From positions 20,411,443-20,475,442 of the forward strand of contig OZ038464.1 in assembly GCA_964036295.1 (NCBI GenBank): a DNA stretch of 64,000 nucleotides, read 5' to 3'. A program made the translations under genes and the position numbers. This document shows, piece by piece, positions 12,242-24,700 of the stretch; positions within the stretch are counted from its first letter, which is position 1; the number at the start of each line of letters is the position of its first letter. Under the pieces are notes generated by a model. It saw only the letters and a program-made list of their open reading frames with translations. It was not told where the DNA came from and did not search any database. This DNA is from Plumapathes pennacea. Its lineage: Eukaryota; Cnidaria; Anthozoa; Antipatharia; Myriopathidae.

Positions 12242-12309
12242 AATTCTACATTACAGTACAGTTAACCGAAGCAGCTGCCGAACACAAGCATGTCTTTGAT
12301 TATCAGTTT

Positions 12310-13239
12310 TTACGCAGACTTTTGGGTGAAATGTGCAAGGTGCATGTGTATCGCATTTGATTTTCTTCTCGGAATGCAGGGAGGTAAACGCTGCAGTTCT
12401 GACTTGATGTCTTTCTTAAAGAAGGCGTACGCAATAGGGTTAACAGCGGAGTTGACAAGCATGAGTAGTGAGACCACGTCCATAAGGGCGAAACTGACCT
12501 CATAAGACAATACGTAGCAGACGTTGTCAAATATGTCAAGGCAGTAGTAAAATATAAACACTGAAACCACAACAGAAATCACTCTCGCAGGTGCCACTTC
12601 CTGAGGCGCACGAGCTTTGGTTTGACCTGATCTGTGATTAAAGTTCAGCTGTGCCATCAAAACAAAATTCTGTCTTGCGTGTCTTCGAGCGATTCGGAGT
12701 ATGCGCACAGTGGCGAGAAGTAAAGCGACGCAAACAAACATCTCAACGAGCGATAAACATCCCCAGAAGCATTTCTGGTAAAACTCGTAGTTTTCATCTG
12801 TCGCAGTGAGCTCTAAGGACACGTAGGGAGCCAGGAATAACAAAATAGGAGTAGCCCATGCAGCGCAGATCAAACCCTTGACCCGGTTTCCACGATTCGC
12901 AAATATGACATAACGAAGGGGGTTTACTATAGCCAGGTAACGATCTAGAGTAAGCACACAGAGATTGATCATCGATGAGCAGTTGAATAGAATAACGATG
13001 CAGTATCGGATGAGACCGCCTGCGCATGACAAGTTTACGTTGCACGCTGCCATTAGTGGGATGTAACTTGCGCCCAAACCAAAGTCGGCTGCTGCAAGTG
13101 ACACGACAAACAGATTCGTTGTTGTTCTGAGTCTCCGTCTTGTGATGATCAAGTAGATTACGATTCCATTGCCAACGACGGTTACAGCAGTGAGCATCCA
13201 ACCGATAACCCAGAACCACTGCGCAGGCGCCATAGCCAT
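12310..13239 (-). CDS. class A (rhodopsin-like) G-protein-coupled receptor, intronless
   Basis: A single open frame of 309 aa has seven hydrophobic segments. Class A hallmarks are present: GN in TM1 (Asn24), LAAAD in TM2 (Asp52), Cys72 at the top of TM3, LDRYLAI at the end of TM3 (DRY 99-101), a Cys in the second extracellular loop (YQKCFWG), and NSAVNPIAYAFF (NPxxY) in TM7. The TM6 CWxP motif is absent; the region reads VFIFYYCLDIF. The extracellular N-terminus is only about 10 residues. This fits the large lineage-specific families of single-exon amine/melanocortin/adenosine-like receptors known in cnidarians. The ligand cannot be read from the sequence. It converges with the MFSD6-like gene. 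Met3 is an alternative start with little effect. Confidence 0.88.
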   Translation of the reverse strand: MAMAPAQWFWVIGWMLTAVTVVGNGIVIYLIITRRRLRTTTNLFVVSLAAADFGLGASYIPLMAACNVNLSCAGGLIRYCIVILFNCSSMINLCVLTLDRYLAIVNPLRYVIFANRGNRVKGLICAAWATPILLFLAPYVSLELTATDENYEFYQKCFWGCLSLVEMFVCVALLLATVRILRIARRHARQNFVLMAQLNFNHRSGQTKARAPQEVAPARVISVVVSVFIFYYCLDIFDNVCYVLSYEVSFALMDVVSLLMLVNSAVNPIAYAFFKKDIKSELQRLPPCIPRRKSNAIHMHLAHFTQKSA

Positions 13240-13278
13240 TTATATTGTTAGGACTTCCAAAGTTGCCGCGCTTCTGAT

Positions 13279-13279
13279 G

Positions 13280-13312
<33 letters not shown>

Positions 13313-13340
13313 ATAATAATAATAACAATAAATAAAAAAT
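13279..13340. repeat. poly(A) tract followed by TAA-rich microsatellite
   Basis: About 32 consecutive A residues are followed by TAATAATAATAA and A/T-rich short repeats. It resembles the 3' tail of a retroposed element, but no element body is recognisable. It lies just upstream of the GPCR start. Confidence 0.7.
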
Positions 13341-13479
13341 AAATAGACAAATAAGAAGTGAATGGCTTTTATGGTTCGAAAGTGACGAAACCCTATTTAA
13401 GATGGTTATACAGTAAACTCTATATGAAGCGGACGCCTCCCTAAGATTTCGTCCTTTTGTTTCTCTGTAACTGAACTCT

Positions 13480-13860
13480 CTGTAAAGGTGACCCTCGTAG
13501 GATACCCTCCTTGAAGGGTCAGAATATAGCCCCCTTTTACATGCCAAGCGCTATTCCTTGGGCTATCTCGCCAACAGTCTGAAAGGTATCGCAAGGTTGC
13601 GATATGTGAGATAGTAACCTGGCACCGCTAAAGATAGCCCCGCTGGGAGGGTAACCCTACCTCGAACGTATACATGGCCAAAAGTTGTCCCTGCGGAGAG
13701 GGTTACCCTAGCAAGGAGATAGGGTAACTCTCCTTCTAGGGTGACCCTACCTATCATGTAAACGAAGCAGGGAATTTCAATAGAGAAGGGTGACCCTTCT
13801 AAGAGGGTGTCCCTCCTTGGAGGGTCACCCTCCTTTCATGTAAACAAGGCCTAAGGCGGA
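13480..13860. repeat. cluster of self-complementary GGGTGACCCT-type repeats
   Basis: At least eight variants of the near-palindrome AGGGT(G/A)ACCCT occur in both orientations, interspersed with CATGTAAAC(A/G)A. Neighbouring units can pair into hairpins. This looks like a nested or degenerate MITE-type repeat. No coding content is supported. Confidence 0.65.
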
Positions 13861-14101
13861 AACTAAAAAGGCTAGTCCCTATAGGGAGAGTTCACTGCAC
13901 ACAGAAAAATGTCATATTTATTTCATCGACTAAAACGCCAAATTTAAACAGAAGCGTTAAAAACAGAAGTGACGGAAAACAATCATGAACTGGAGTAGCT
14001 AGCCCTTTTTACCTTCTCTTGAGATGAGCAGTTTACCATTTGAGAAAACATGAAAGCGAGCAACGCCGTTGCATTTCTCGACTGATTGCTTCAGTAGTCT
14101 A

Positions 14102-14409
14102 ATTACCGTAAACATTCGAATAAGCGCCCCCCTCCACTTCGTTTTTTTTTTTAAATAAGCTTGCTGTATGAATGATTAATCGATACTCAGTGAAACGAAG
14201 AACTAAACTTTATTACGGGCTTCTATTGTTGACTGAAACGACATCAGGGTACTCTGGTTGTTATTGTTCCCGTTCTTGTTAGGTTGTTATTAAAGTTGTG
14301 TTTTCTATGGACTCAGATTGCAATGGTTTTTCAAAAATTAAATAAACGCCCCTCGACCCCCGAAAATTAAATAAGCGCCCCGGGCGCTTATTCGAATTTT
14401 TATGGTAAT
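14102..14409. mobile_element. MITE-like element with 28-bp terminal inverted repeats
   Basis: The left end (14102-14129) and the reverse complement of the right end (14382-14409) match at 26 of 28 positions, around the core ATTCGAATAAGCGCCC. Internal sequence repeats the AATAAGCGCCCC motif. The length is 308 bp and there is no transposase. Target-site duplication is not clear. Confidence 0.75.
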
Positions 14410-17051
14410 GGCAACTCATTTTGCTTTGGCGTGGCCGATTGATTGTGTAGCCGAATCAACGGATGTTGCAAACTCCGTACGAGACCAGCCGCTTGTTACA
14501 GTATATAGTACAAAATTGAACATAGTATTAGTGTTGTTAGTGTTTTTTAGCTAAAGTCTGCTACAGAGCCGTGGTTGGCCGAAACAGATTGTGCACAGCG
14601 TAAGTTGGGGGATTCCAGGCCGTATATTTCATATGAACCCCATGACTGTATACCAAAAAGTTATATTGTACATCACTGTCGCTCTGTTTCAGTGTATTTT
14701 GGGCAAAAATTCTCGCAAATAGATATTGAAGTCCCTAGTTGCCGGAATTATCGATAAAGCTACAGTAATAGTAGCGAACGCAGTGACATTAACTACGGGA
14801 AGAGCCTTCTTGCACTCGAACGTATTAAACGACACGCAATCGGCTGACTGGCTCTCTTGAATCAGTTACACCTGTACGTATAAGGAAAACTGCGTCTGTC
14901 ACAGAACTTCATTTTGGTTCGAAAGCAACTCGATTTCATGGAGCTCTAATGGTCACTGCTGATATTCAAACTAAACCTTACAAACCCATGCATGTATTTT
15001 GGCAAACTATTCATTCCCAACTTCGGCGCCTGACCGTAACAGCAAAATTGATGTTGAACATGATAGACAACTAAAATTGAAGGTCGAGTGTCGCGGACAT
15101 GATAGACAACTAAAATTGAAGGTCGAGTGTCGCGGTTATGTCGAAGGCATCGTGTTGCATTTACCGGCGATTTCAATACTTCACTCTGATTCACGGACGC
15201 GGAAAAGCTTTACAAAAAGAATGAAAAATGCTAAGAGCAAAAACCTTGTACTTACATTAAACCAGTTTTCTCTTCGTCTTCTTATTAATCATAGAGTTTG
15301 TCACAAAAAACGCCACTAAAATCGGCTGTGGCATTTTATATTGACAGCCGACCTTTTAAATGAGTGCAGTTTATTGGTCAACTGCCCCCACCATTTGCAT
15401 GCCTAACAGGTCTGTGAACCTATTAGTGATGGTCATCTGGTTAGTACTTTACCATCGGGAAATCATAATTATTCTCACGAACAGACTTTAGGACTAGTGC
15501 TCGTCAAGCTTTGGCCGCGGCAGAAAATTTAATAAAACACACAGCTTGACTTCAGAGCCCCCGAGAAGCTCTAAGAACACAAGATGTTTCGAAAAGTATT
15601 TAGGGTTCAGCTGTACCCTTGGAATCTTCTCTAGTCTCGCCTCGACGACTGGCCTTTTTGCTTATTCTAATAACTGAATACAAAACATACGAAAAGTTTC
15701 ATATTTTCAACTGTTAATTTCTGTGTGAAGACAGTGGCGTTTACACAACAATTTCCCATTTAATAATTTGTATTCATTTCTATTAGCAGGTGTTGCGGGA
15801 TGCTGGCTGAAAATCCCGCATTCGCCAAAACTAATTTTTCTGAAGACAAAACACCTACAAGACAGACGAACTAAGAATGATGCTTGTCTGCGTATGACGT
15901 TCAATTTTGTATTACCAGCCATGAGCAAAGAAACGAGCAGAAATAATATTTGAATTTTAACTAATTTTGGCTCTCGCACCAAAACATATATCACATGGGG
16001 TCCACACCTAACATTTCGATGCTGACACAAATTTAAGACACGATGATGGAGAAGTAGTAATAATAAGTAATAAAATAAGAACGCGATTCACTACTCCAGT
16101 CAAACAAAATGGAGAATGCTATAGAGGACAAGAACACACGGGACCACAAGTTGAGTTCTCTCCTTTATACAGTTTGTAAGAACGCTAAAATATGTTATAT
16201 ATCAAAATGGATATAATGGGTCGCTTTGCGAAACTAAAAACACCATCGATTGACATGTGACATTGACATGTGACAAACAGTCCATCATGACGTACTTGAC
16301 AACATTTTAACCCTTTCTATTCACGTTTGAACACCATATCGAATGTAATGCACTGTTTTTTTAACCGGGCCATTTTCTCTCACAGCCTTGTATGGGTTAT
16401 CATTTAAGTCATCTATCGCACAATTTCTGTCATATTTTGTGCTCTAAACGTAGCTAAGGCCTCTTGAATGATTCGTACACCACTAAAAAGACACTGCGGC
16501 GAATTTTTTTTTTAACATCTGTCTGCTAGTCTTACACAGGTTTCTGGACAGCTACACTTGTACTACTTTCGTTTGAAATCTGCTGGCTATGCACGGCGAA
16601 ATGAAAGGATGCTATAATATATAATACACGACTTTCTAAACACACAATGAAACCTCTCATGCACCCGAGTTAACCCCTTTACTTCCCAGAATTAAATCTG
16701 ACTTCCACCAACTGAAGTACTGTATGGAGCTGTCAATGATGCACATTCTAAGAGCAGAAAGACATGGCAGCTCAAGGGGCCGGATCTCGACCAATTCAAC
16801 GTTTGTGTTTACATCTAGAAATGTGTAGAAAATCAAAGGCTGATTTTGGCCCCCAATATAAACACAACAAAATTATATAGAAGAACAAATAAATAGCACC
16901 TTAAGGTTAAATGAAACCAACGTTCTGTTCAAACGAATCGGATGGCCAATCGTTTTAGATCAGGATCAAGGATGATCATACAGGACCATGGATTTCGGCC
17001 GCCCAAAGGACTGTGGTCGAGGGAGCCTTTATAATCATTACAACATAACCA
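14410..17051. other. intergenic region downstream of the STAT gene
   Basis: No gene is supported. It contains a 39-bp direct duplication (15059-15136) and a small repeat ATTGACATGTGAC, twice, near 16248-16273. The STAT 3' UTR must lie at its right end. Confidence 0.4.
15059..15136. repeat. 39-bp tandem direct repeat, two copies
   Basis: The unit begins CATGATAGACAACTAAAATT and ends GTGTCGCGG. The second copy starts at 15098 and is identical apart from the last base. The length equals 13 codons, but no convincing gene surrounds it. Confidence 0.85.
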
Positions 17052-20000
17052 TTAAAGAGTTTCCTGGTGTAAGCCTGAAGCATTTGTCAAAGTAGCCATG
17101 GTTTGCTGGTAACTTCGGGGCCCTTGCTCCGGATGATTGAGGGCGTTGAAAAATGTGGTAAAACCTTCAGGAACCTGGCTACCATCCACAGCAATTACTT
17201 CCTCGCCTGCCACACCAAGGTTTGTATCTTCAATGAAAGAGCTCGCGATGGACTGGGGTGGAGAGGAGGGGGAAGTTGGGAACCACATAACAGCATCCAG
17301 AAATTCATCCGACATGGCCTGCCAAACAAGCGAAAAGATCACTACGGGAATTAGAATGCCTATAACAATCAGATAAATGAACAACGAAAACGAATAAGCA
17401 AACGAACGAAAAGATCACTACGGGAATTAAAATGCCTATAACAATAAGATAAATACACAACGAAACGAATAAGCAAACAAACGAAAAGATCACTACGGGA
17501 ATTAAAATGCCTATAACAATCAGATAAATAAACAACAAAAACGAATAAACAAACAAACAAACAAACAAACAAACAAACAAGCGAAAAGATCACTACGGAA
17601 ATTAAAATGTCTAGTGACAAAACTTACCAAGTTCCCGCCGCGGAATTGAGTGGGTGCGCGAGGGGCACTGTGGACAAAATAGGAGCGGTTACTCAGCTGG
17701 CAAGTGAGCGAAACTATCAGGTGAAAATAGGGTTCATTTACACGACATGCTTTAAAATGTTTCGTAATTCTGCACCTTTTTATGTGTCATAAGAGCCATC
17801 CACTCGGGTCGACATGCGTCAACTTTGATCGAACTCAAGTTTTCACGCAAGACGACAAAAGTTTCTCACCGTTCACGATTTGCGACGGGTGACCAACCGA
17901 ACACGCACGCCAAACCAAGTAGACGCAGTGTGTCGCATATGAAGCTTTTGTTATAGAAAGACGAAAGTTTTCTAGTCCGAGTTGCGAGTCCGTTTAGCCA
18001 GTAATCGCAATTCCCTACCAAAGTTTTTCTTTTTAGAAGGCCGGGCTTAGCAACCTCCCTAAATTCATGGGGTCTCATTAACAACAGCAGGAAGAGAAAA
18101 ATCAGAGAGTAAGCAAACTTACCCAAGATACTACTGTGAACTTACCCAGCTACTACTGTGGCCAGTAGCGTCTCTTTGTATTCATTTGGATTGTGCTCTT
18201 TCGGGGTTTCTGAAACCAAGAGAAATTGTAAGATCAGTAAGTGCTGATCACTCGGACGTTGATGTCAACGCAGGGTTCTTAGCGCGCCACACAGTTGTTC
18301 ACTTCTTTTGAATGTGGCTTAACACAGCGGTACTACGGTACAGCGGAACTACGCTTGCAGCTACCAACTTCAACATACAGGCGATCGCGACAGTTTATAA
18401 TTTGTTGGCAGAAGGAAGGACGGATGCGTATTATATGCCATAAGCCCATCTATCGCATAGGCGAGCTTAGAAATTGAAAAAAAAAAAAAAAAAAAAAAAA
18501 AAACCATAAATAAACATTCTCCGGGAAACAACGACCGCAAATAGTGCTATTAGAAAGTACTAGTCAAGTTTTTATTCGAGTCGTCACATTTTCACTTTTT
18601 TTTTTTGCATGAGCAAGTTTTCAAACTTCAAATTCACCTTATTGGTAATCAAAGAGCAAACTTTAGCCGCAGCAACTGAAAGAATTAATAGCTAAACAAC
18701 AAAGTGATTTAACCTGTCTCGTCTGTGTAGAAAGTTCCAAATACTTCATGCTTGTTTCTGTCCGGGTACAGAAACATTAGCTCATTCAAGTCTTTGACTC
18801 GGTCGGCCAGTTTGCGCATCTGTAAATGAGCATTGGTCCACGGCTGAAGATTCCAGATCTCTTTCTCCCCTGCAAATGCATTTGGACTAACTGTAGCGAT
18901 TTACCAATGTTCCAGAAATTGCCCGTGCTTAGCATGTTTGTATGTTTGATTTGCCACCGTTTCCATTTCTTTTCACAGATAGTCTATCAAGCATGTGCCT
19001 TTCAAGCCTCTGGCATTGGCTATTACTTTCAAATACACTGTATATAATAAACATACAAAACACGATAAAGGCGTTGTTGTTGTTGTTGTTGTTGTTGTTA
19101 AATAAACAATAAACTACTTTTGGCGAGAAAATATGCACGGATAATTGTCCGAGGATATTATCTGTTCCGAGAAGCTCAAAGTAGTTTATTGTCTTTATTA
19201 TCCTTCAAATATTTCCTCTCGCCCAATGGCGCGGGGACTGTGAAGCTTTTTGGTGCTTTCTGGAACTGCTTTTTGATGTCCTCCTCGGTAGTCATCTCGT
19301 AATGGGTTTTTGTGATTAATATATAAAACTGTGTTCGGATTTTGTCAATAAACAGCGTTTGTTCGCCAGGCGGGGGTTATTCGCTGATAACGTCCGCTCG
19401 TTAGCGGACGTTATTCGGTCACGTGTCACGATTCCACCAATCACGCGCGGGAGGAAATATTTGATGGGTCATAATGTATTTTATGTATATGCAAATTCTT
19501 GAGAAAATAGGTAGGTAGGAAGGAAGGGTGGGAAGAAATAAGAAAGGGATATAGAGAGGGACAAACAAATGGAGGGAGGGTTGAAGGAAAGAAAATAAGG
19601 AATAATCAAAGAAAAAAAAAAGAAAAATGAAAAAGTTCACCTTTACTGTTTTGTACGACATTCGCCACTGTCACGCCTCCAACTTCACTGTCACTGAAGC
19701 GCAGAAGGAAGGTTCCTGGGGATTTTTTCATCAACTCATTGTTGGCTTCTTGTTTGCTCACGAAACCCATTATGAACCTGCAACAAGCCAAGCAAAGCTG
19801 CACACCATATCTTGACCATTCATGTACTACGGTTATGAAGTTTTAGTCTGACCGAGCATCATGACCTTCGACAAAGATAAACTCGAACCGCACCGCCCCT
19901 CACCCCCAAAACAGGAATCAACTGAGCTAATTCTCCCAACCTGCCCTGAAGAAAATGTATGAGTAGTGTTAGGAGAATTGATAGTCTGATGAACTTGAAC

Positions 20001-21694
20001 CCTAGTAAGAGATCACCTAATTCTCCCAACCTGCCCTGAAGAAAATGTGTGAGTAGTGTAAGGAGATTTGGTAGTCTGACCAGCTTGAACACTTCAGGCT
20101 TCGCCACTTACCCGCCTTGCCACTCTTGTTTTAAATGCTTTTTGACCAGGTCTAGTGCTCCATAGAACCAGCGCCAGAATGTAAAAGTCCGACCATGAAG
20201 ATGATCCTGAAATAAAATCGACCAATATAAAAGAGTGCTTTCGGATGCCTGTCGAGAGTAATCGTGTGATTGCTTAGATCTACTATTTTTTTTGGTCCAA
20301 GACCCAAGAGCCGATTGCTCGGTGACTGACCACCGTATAATTCTTTTGATTCTCGTTCAGTTGACAGTTATCCGAAAACTACTCCGCACGCCCCTTTATC
20401 TATTGCAGGTGCGTCACACTCTAACATAAAAAAAAGAAGAATGTTACAATATACATGTGCTGTAGTGATGATTTATACTTGACCAGCTAACACGAGAAAG
20501 CTATCACACAGCACGTTGGCAACATGAGATTTACTATACTCACTCGATTGAACGTTGCTCTCGAGACCATAGAAGCCTCCAATTCAGGGCGAGATTGTTC
20601 TTCAAGGAGAACAAAATAGTACAAACATGTCACATCGATCACACAGAACACCACATATTGCACGTACGCTACACGAGAAGCGGCACTAAAAATCCCATCG
20701 ACACAAACCACTAATAACACACACTTGGCGCACCACATTGTATTACAGTACACCGCACCTCACTAAACAAACCACAGCAAAACAAATCCCACAGCACACC
20801 AGTTTACCACACACAACGCCATATACTACTTGACAAAATGGTCTGTAGTTACTCACTGCCAAGAAGTTTAGTCCCCAAGTAATGTAAATTTTGGTCTGAC
20901 AGTTCCGACTTCGTGTCTAACGACCAACGCTTTTTGAGAGCTTCTTCCACACGTGGCCAGGGAGCTTCGTCTGGAACCTCAAACAACTTTCTATCGTTTT
21001 GTGAGAACACATTGTCCCACAAAATAGTGGCCGCGGCATCTGAGTGTTGATTTCCGTGAACCGTTATAACCACGGGCAAGGACATGGCCTAGAAACAAGG
21101 ACCAAAATCAAACGTTCATGAACTATACAGGCGGAAGACTCTTAAGGCTGATTTTCTCCGCAAGCGCAAACACAAGTAATTTCACACGTCAAATTCTGAA
21201 GTGCAAACGCAAGAGAACGAACATGTTTCCGTTTCTTGCGCTTGCGCTTGCTTTACACGTGTGACTCAGGGGCCAATTCAATAAAGCATTTACAAGTGTA
21301 TTTTACAAGTTGGACCAATTTCTCCACACTATAATCCACTACAATGGCCAAATACTGTTGTGGTTGTACACTGGGGACCCGTGTCTGTAATATTGTACAG
21401 ACTTTGCTGGAGTAGAGTCCGTTTAGTGGCGTTTGAATAATGGTCCAACTTGTAAAATACACGTGTAAATGTTTATTGAATTGGCCCCAGCTGACATTGA
21501 CGTAAAGAGAGTTTCTCACCATTGTGGAAAACGTCTGCTTTCCGAGGCTAAACTGCGCCGAGAATACCACAGCTGATTTCTCTTCCGCAACGGTCTGCAG
21601 AGATCGAAAATTGATTCTTTCTTATTGAACTGCTGTCTGTTTTAAATGTACTGCAGTACTTGAAGAACAAGAGGAACAACAAAGCACAAGCGGC

Positions 21695-21726
<32 letters not shown>

Positions 21727-24700
21727 GGGCGATGGCAGGAAGATTTTCAGACAAATATTAATAAAAGAATGCACCAAGGCCCTGACATTAGACCAAGCTG
21801 CGTTAAATGGTAAGAATTAAGCTCACATATATACACACTAACCTCTTTGTTTTTTCCACCCTGCCTGTTTGCTCGCGTCAAAGACTGGAGATACGAGGAG
21901 AGAGGAATTAAAACACACACAAATATAACAAGGATTATGAACAACATAAAAAAAAAAAAAAAAAAAAAAACTTACCAAATTCTTGAATTCAGCAACAAAC
22001 TGGTTGGTTTTCTGGATATATTCCATGGCCTGCAAATAGGCAAATAAGTAAATTTGCTACTATCAAAGTGTAGCTCGTTCAAATAAATCACAAGAGATCT
22101 CAGAATCGAGTGTACTAGATCCCGAGTACACGGTTTACACCGAACCACAGAGAAACATGTAACCCAGACAAGGGTTCATAAAAGCAAAAACACTAAAGCT
22201 GTCGACCCACGGCCCAACACTGGGCGTAATGTTACACGCAATTACATGGACCCATGGAGCAATCGTGCGCGCAAAAATTTTAGAGGTGGACGGTGCAACT
22301 CGAATGGTGCGCAACACCGTGAACCTGTAGATGCGTGCATGCTCGGTGGTAGATGGCAAGTTCTGCTTCGACCACGTGACGTTACCTTCTTATTGTTAAG
22401 TACACCGGCATCCTTGTTTGCTGGAACGCTGTAAAGAGTCAAAAAAATATGCGAGAACCGGAGTGAGAAATATGAACTTCTTGTGTTCCTGCCTTGACAG
22501 CCTTTCACTGCACAACAAGGCTTACCTCTTGGAGCGGTTAGCTACCGCGTTTGCCTGCTTTTCACTGCAACAGGAAGAAAACAGAAGGTTAAACATTTCA
22601 CCATTTCAACAGTTACTAAAAGTAAAAGTTGCAAGGAAGAGCACTTACGACACCACAGTGCACGTGACCTCTGCCGGGTGAAAATGCGCATTCAGCTTTC
22701 CACCAATCAAGTGCCTGGAAACCAAACGTTATAAACACATTGCGGTTACAAGAAACGCACTTTCATTTGACACTTTCACTTCATTTTTCTTCAATTGTTG
22801 AAGTATTAACTCGACCAGAGTCAACGCAACTCGACCCAAGTGAGTGGCCAAACGATATACAGGTTCAAACGCTTGATCGACTTGGCTATCGATTGCAAGT
22901 CCGTTTGTCCTTCCGAAAAGCATGTGATACTAAACGATACTTCTTGTCTAATATGGACACTCATACAAACATTTAATGTCACAGTAACTCATATAGCATA
23001 ACCAGTTTTATAAGGCTAAGGAAATAGTCGTATGTCATAGCAAGAAAGCAGTCTGGTTCTTACCGAACTGTGGCTGCAAATCGTGTCTGGGTCTTCAAGA
23101 CTTGTGGAGGCTGCTTTTCAACAATGAAGGCTCTAAGAAGTTCAAACGAAACAGAAAAGAGCCGCTCAGCTCCACGTATTAGGAGTGAAAGGGTTGGTTG
23201 GAACAGAAGACTTGAAGTTTGTCTGCTTACTTCCGTTATTATTTTCTACCAGAAGAATCAGTCGCTTTGTGCGTCTTAAGACAAATGAGTCAGTCAAGCA
23301 TAAAAGCGGCCATTTTCGAACTACATATAATATTATATAAACATTTTCTACCGATTTCTTCCGACATAGAGCTAACGCTTAAAACGTCAGCTCAAACCAT
23401 CTTTACGGCGTTAGGATTATTCACAGCAATTATAACTAACTCACAGGTTAGATTCCCGCACTTATTTCTGTTTAACCGGAATACTGATCTCAAAAAACGC
23501 GCTCCAAAGGTTATAAAGAAAACATGCAATATATAGCTAATGGGGTGCTCCATACTTATTTAAAAAGACGTTTAGCAGGCTTTTGACAGTGTTGGTGAAG
23601 TTTTCCATTCGCTTCTGTTCCATGGCATTTCCAGCCAATGTTGCACGAAACATGCTGTCCAGCTGTATGAGTGAAAGAAAAAAGACAGGATAAGAAACAG
23701 GAAAAACAGGTTAACAGATCACAAAACAGGAAACACAGACCTATCAGGAAGTGGAATTAAAAATTATGCTAATAAAAAGGAAAACATATCTCACAGAAAA
23801 AACAGGGGAACTATTTAACCCAAAGAAGTTACTCAAATGGCTGTCACAAATAATTATGTGCATATATTCTATAAAACACTAACCTGAATAATCTGCTGAG
23901 ATATCTTCCACAGTAGTTCACTTTGTGGTTCACAGCTGAATCAAGTAAAAAACAATTCACTCGATTTAGAGTTGCTGGTAATGTTGTTTCTGTAGCGACG
24001 ACAACAATGATGATAATGGTGACAATTCCAGTAAAGATTATGGGGCAAGTGATGTTGATGATGTTGCTGACAATTTATTATAGTAATGATTTTCTTGCTT
24101 CTTCATCTGTAAAAGTTTGTGTACATATGTGCGTAATGACGATGACAGCAATGGCAATAGCACTGATGTAGTTGATGATAATAAATGTGTAATATGGCTA
24201 GAGCGGTTTTCGGATGACTGTCGAAAGTAATTGTGTGATTGCTTTGGTTTTGCGTTTGCTTCGCTTTCGGATTGGTCCACACGAGTTTGTCAGCATGCTC
24301 AGCCAATCAGGAACAAAACCAAAACCAAAACCAAACACTTCTCACGCAAGCGATGGCGTGTACTCGCACTGCTGATTGGAAAGTAAAACCAAACACAAGA
24401 CCAAACACAAATTACTTTGGCTTCCAATTGGCTGAACTGTTTTCTCTCAGTCTCTGTTATTGGCTTGTGTGATTACTTTGTTTTGGTTTTCGACAGTCAT
24501 CCGAAAACGGCTCTAAAAGGCACGATGTTACTAATGACAATGATGCAGTGGTGATGACATCGATATAACCGGAGCTCAGCTCCTCCTTCATAGTTTTTCT
24601 CATACGTACAGTTGCTGTAAGTTCTCCAGTGACTCAGGTTCAGGCCAGCCACTCATGGCATTCTGTTGTTTTAGTTTCCACTTTTCTATTTCCTTGGTAA

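Noticed and set aside
17305-17620. Leu/Val/Phe-rich open frames extending past the last STAT exon
   Set aside because: They are translations of the minisatellite. The real exon begins after the TTTGGCAG acceptor at 17318.
19255-19300. Protein-like minus-strand piece ([20 protein letters not shown]) inside a STAT intron
   Set aside because: It is short, does not fit the STAT frame or phase, and lies within repeat-like sequence.
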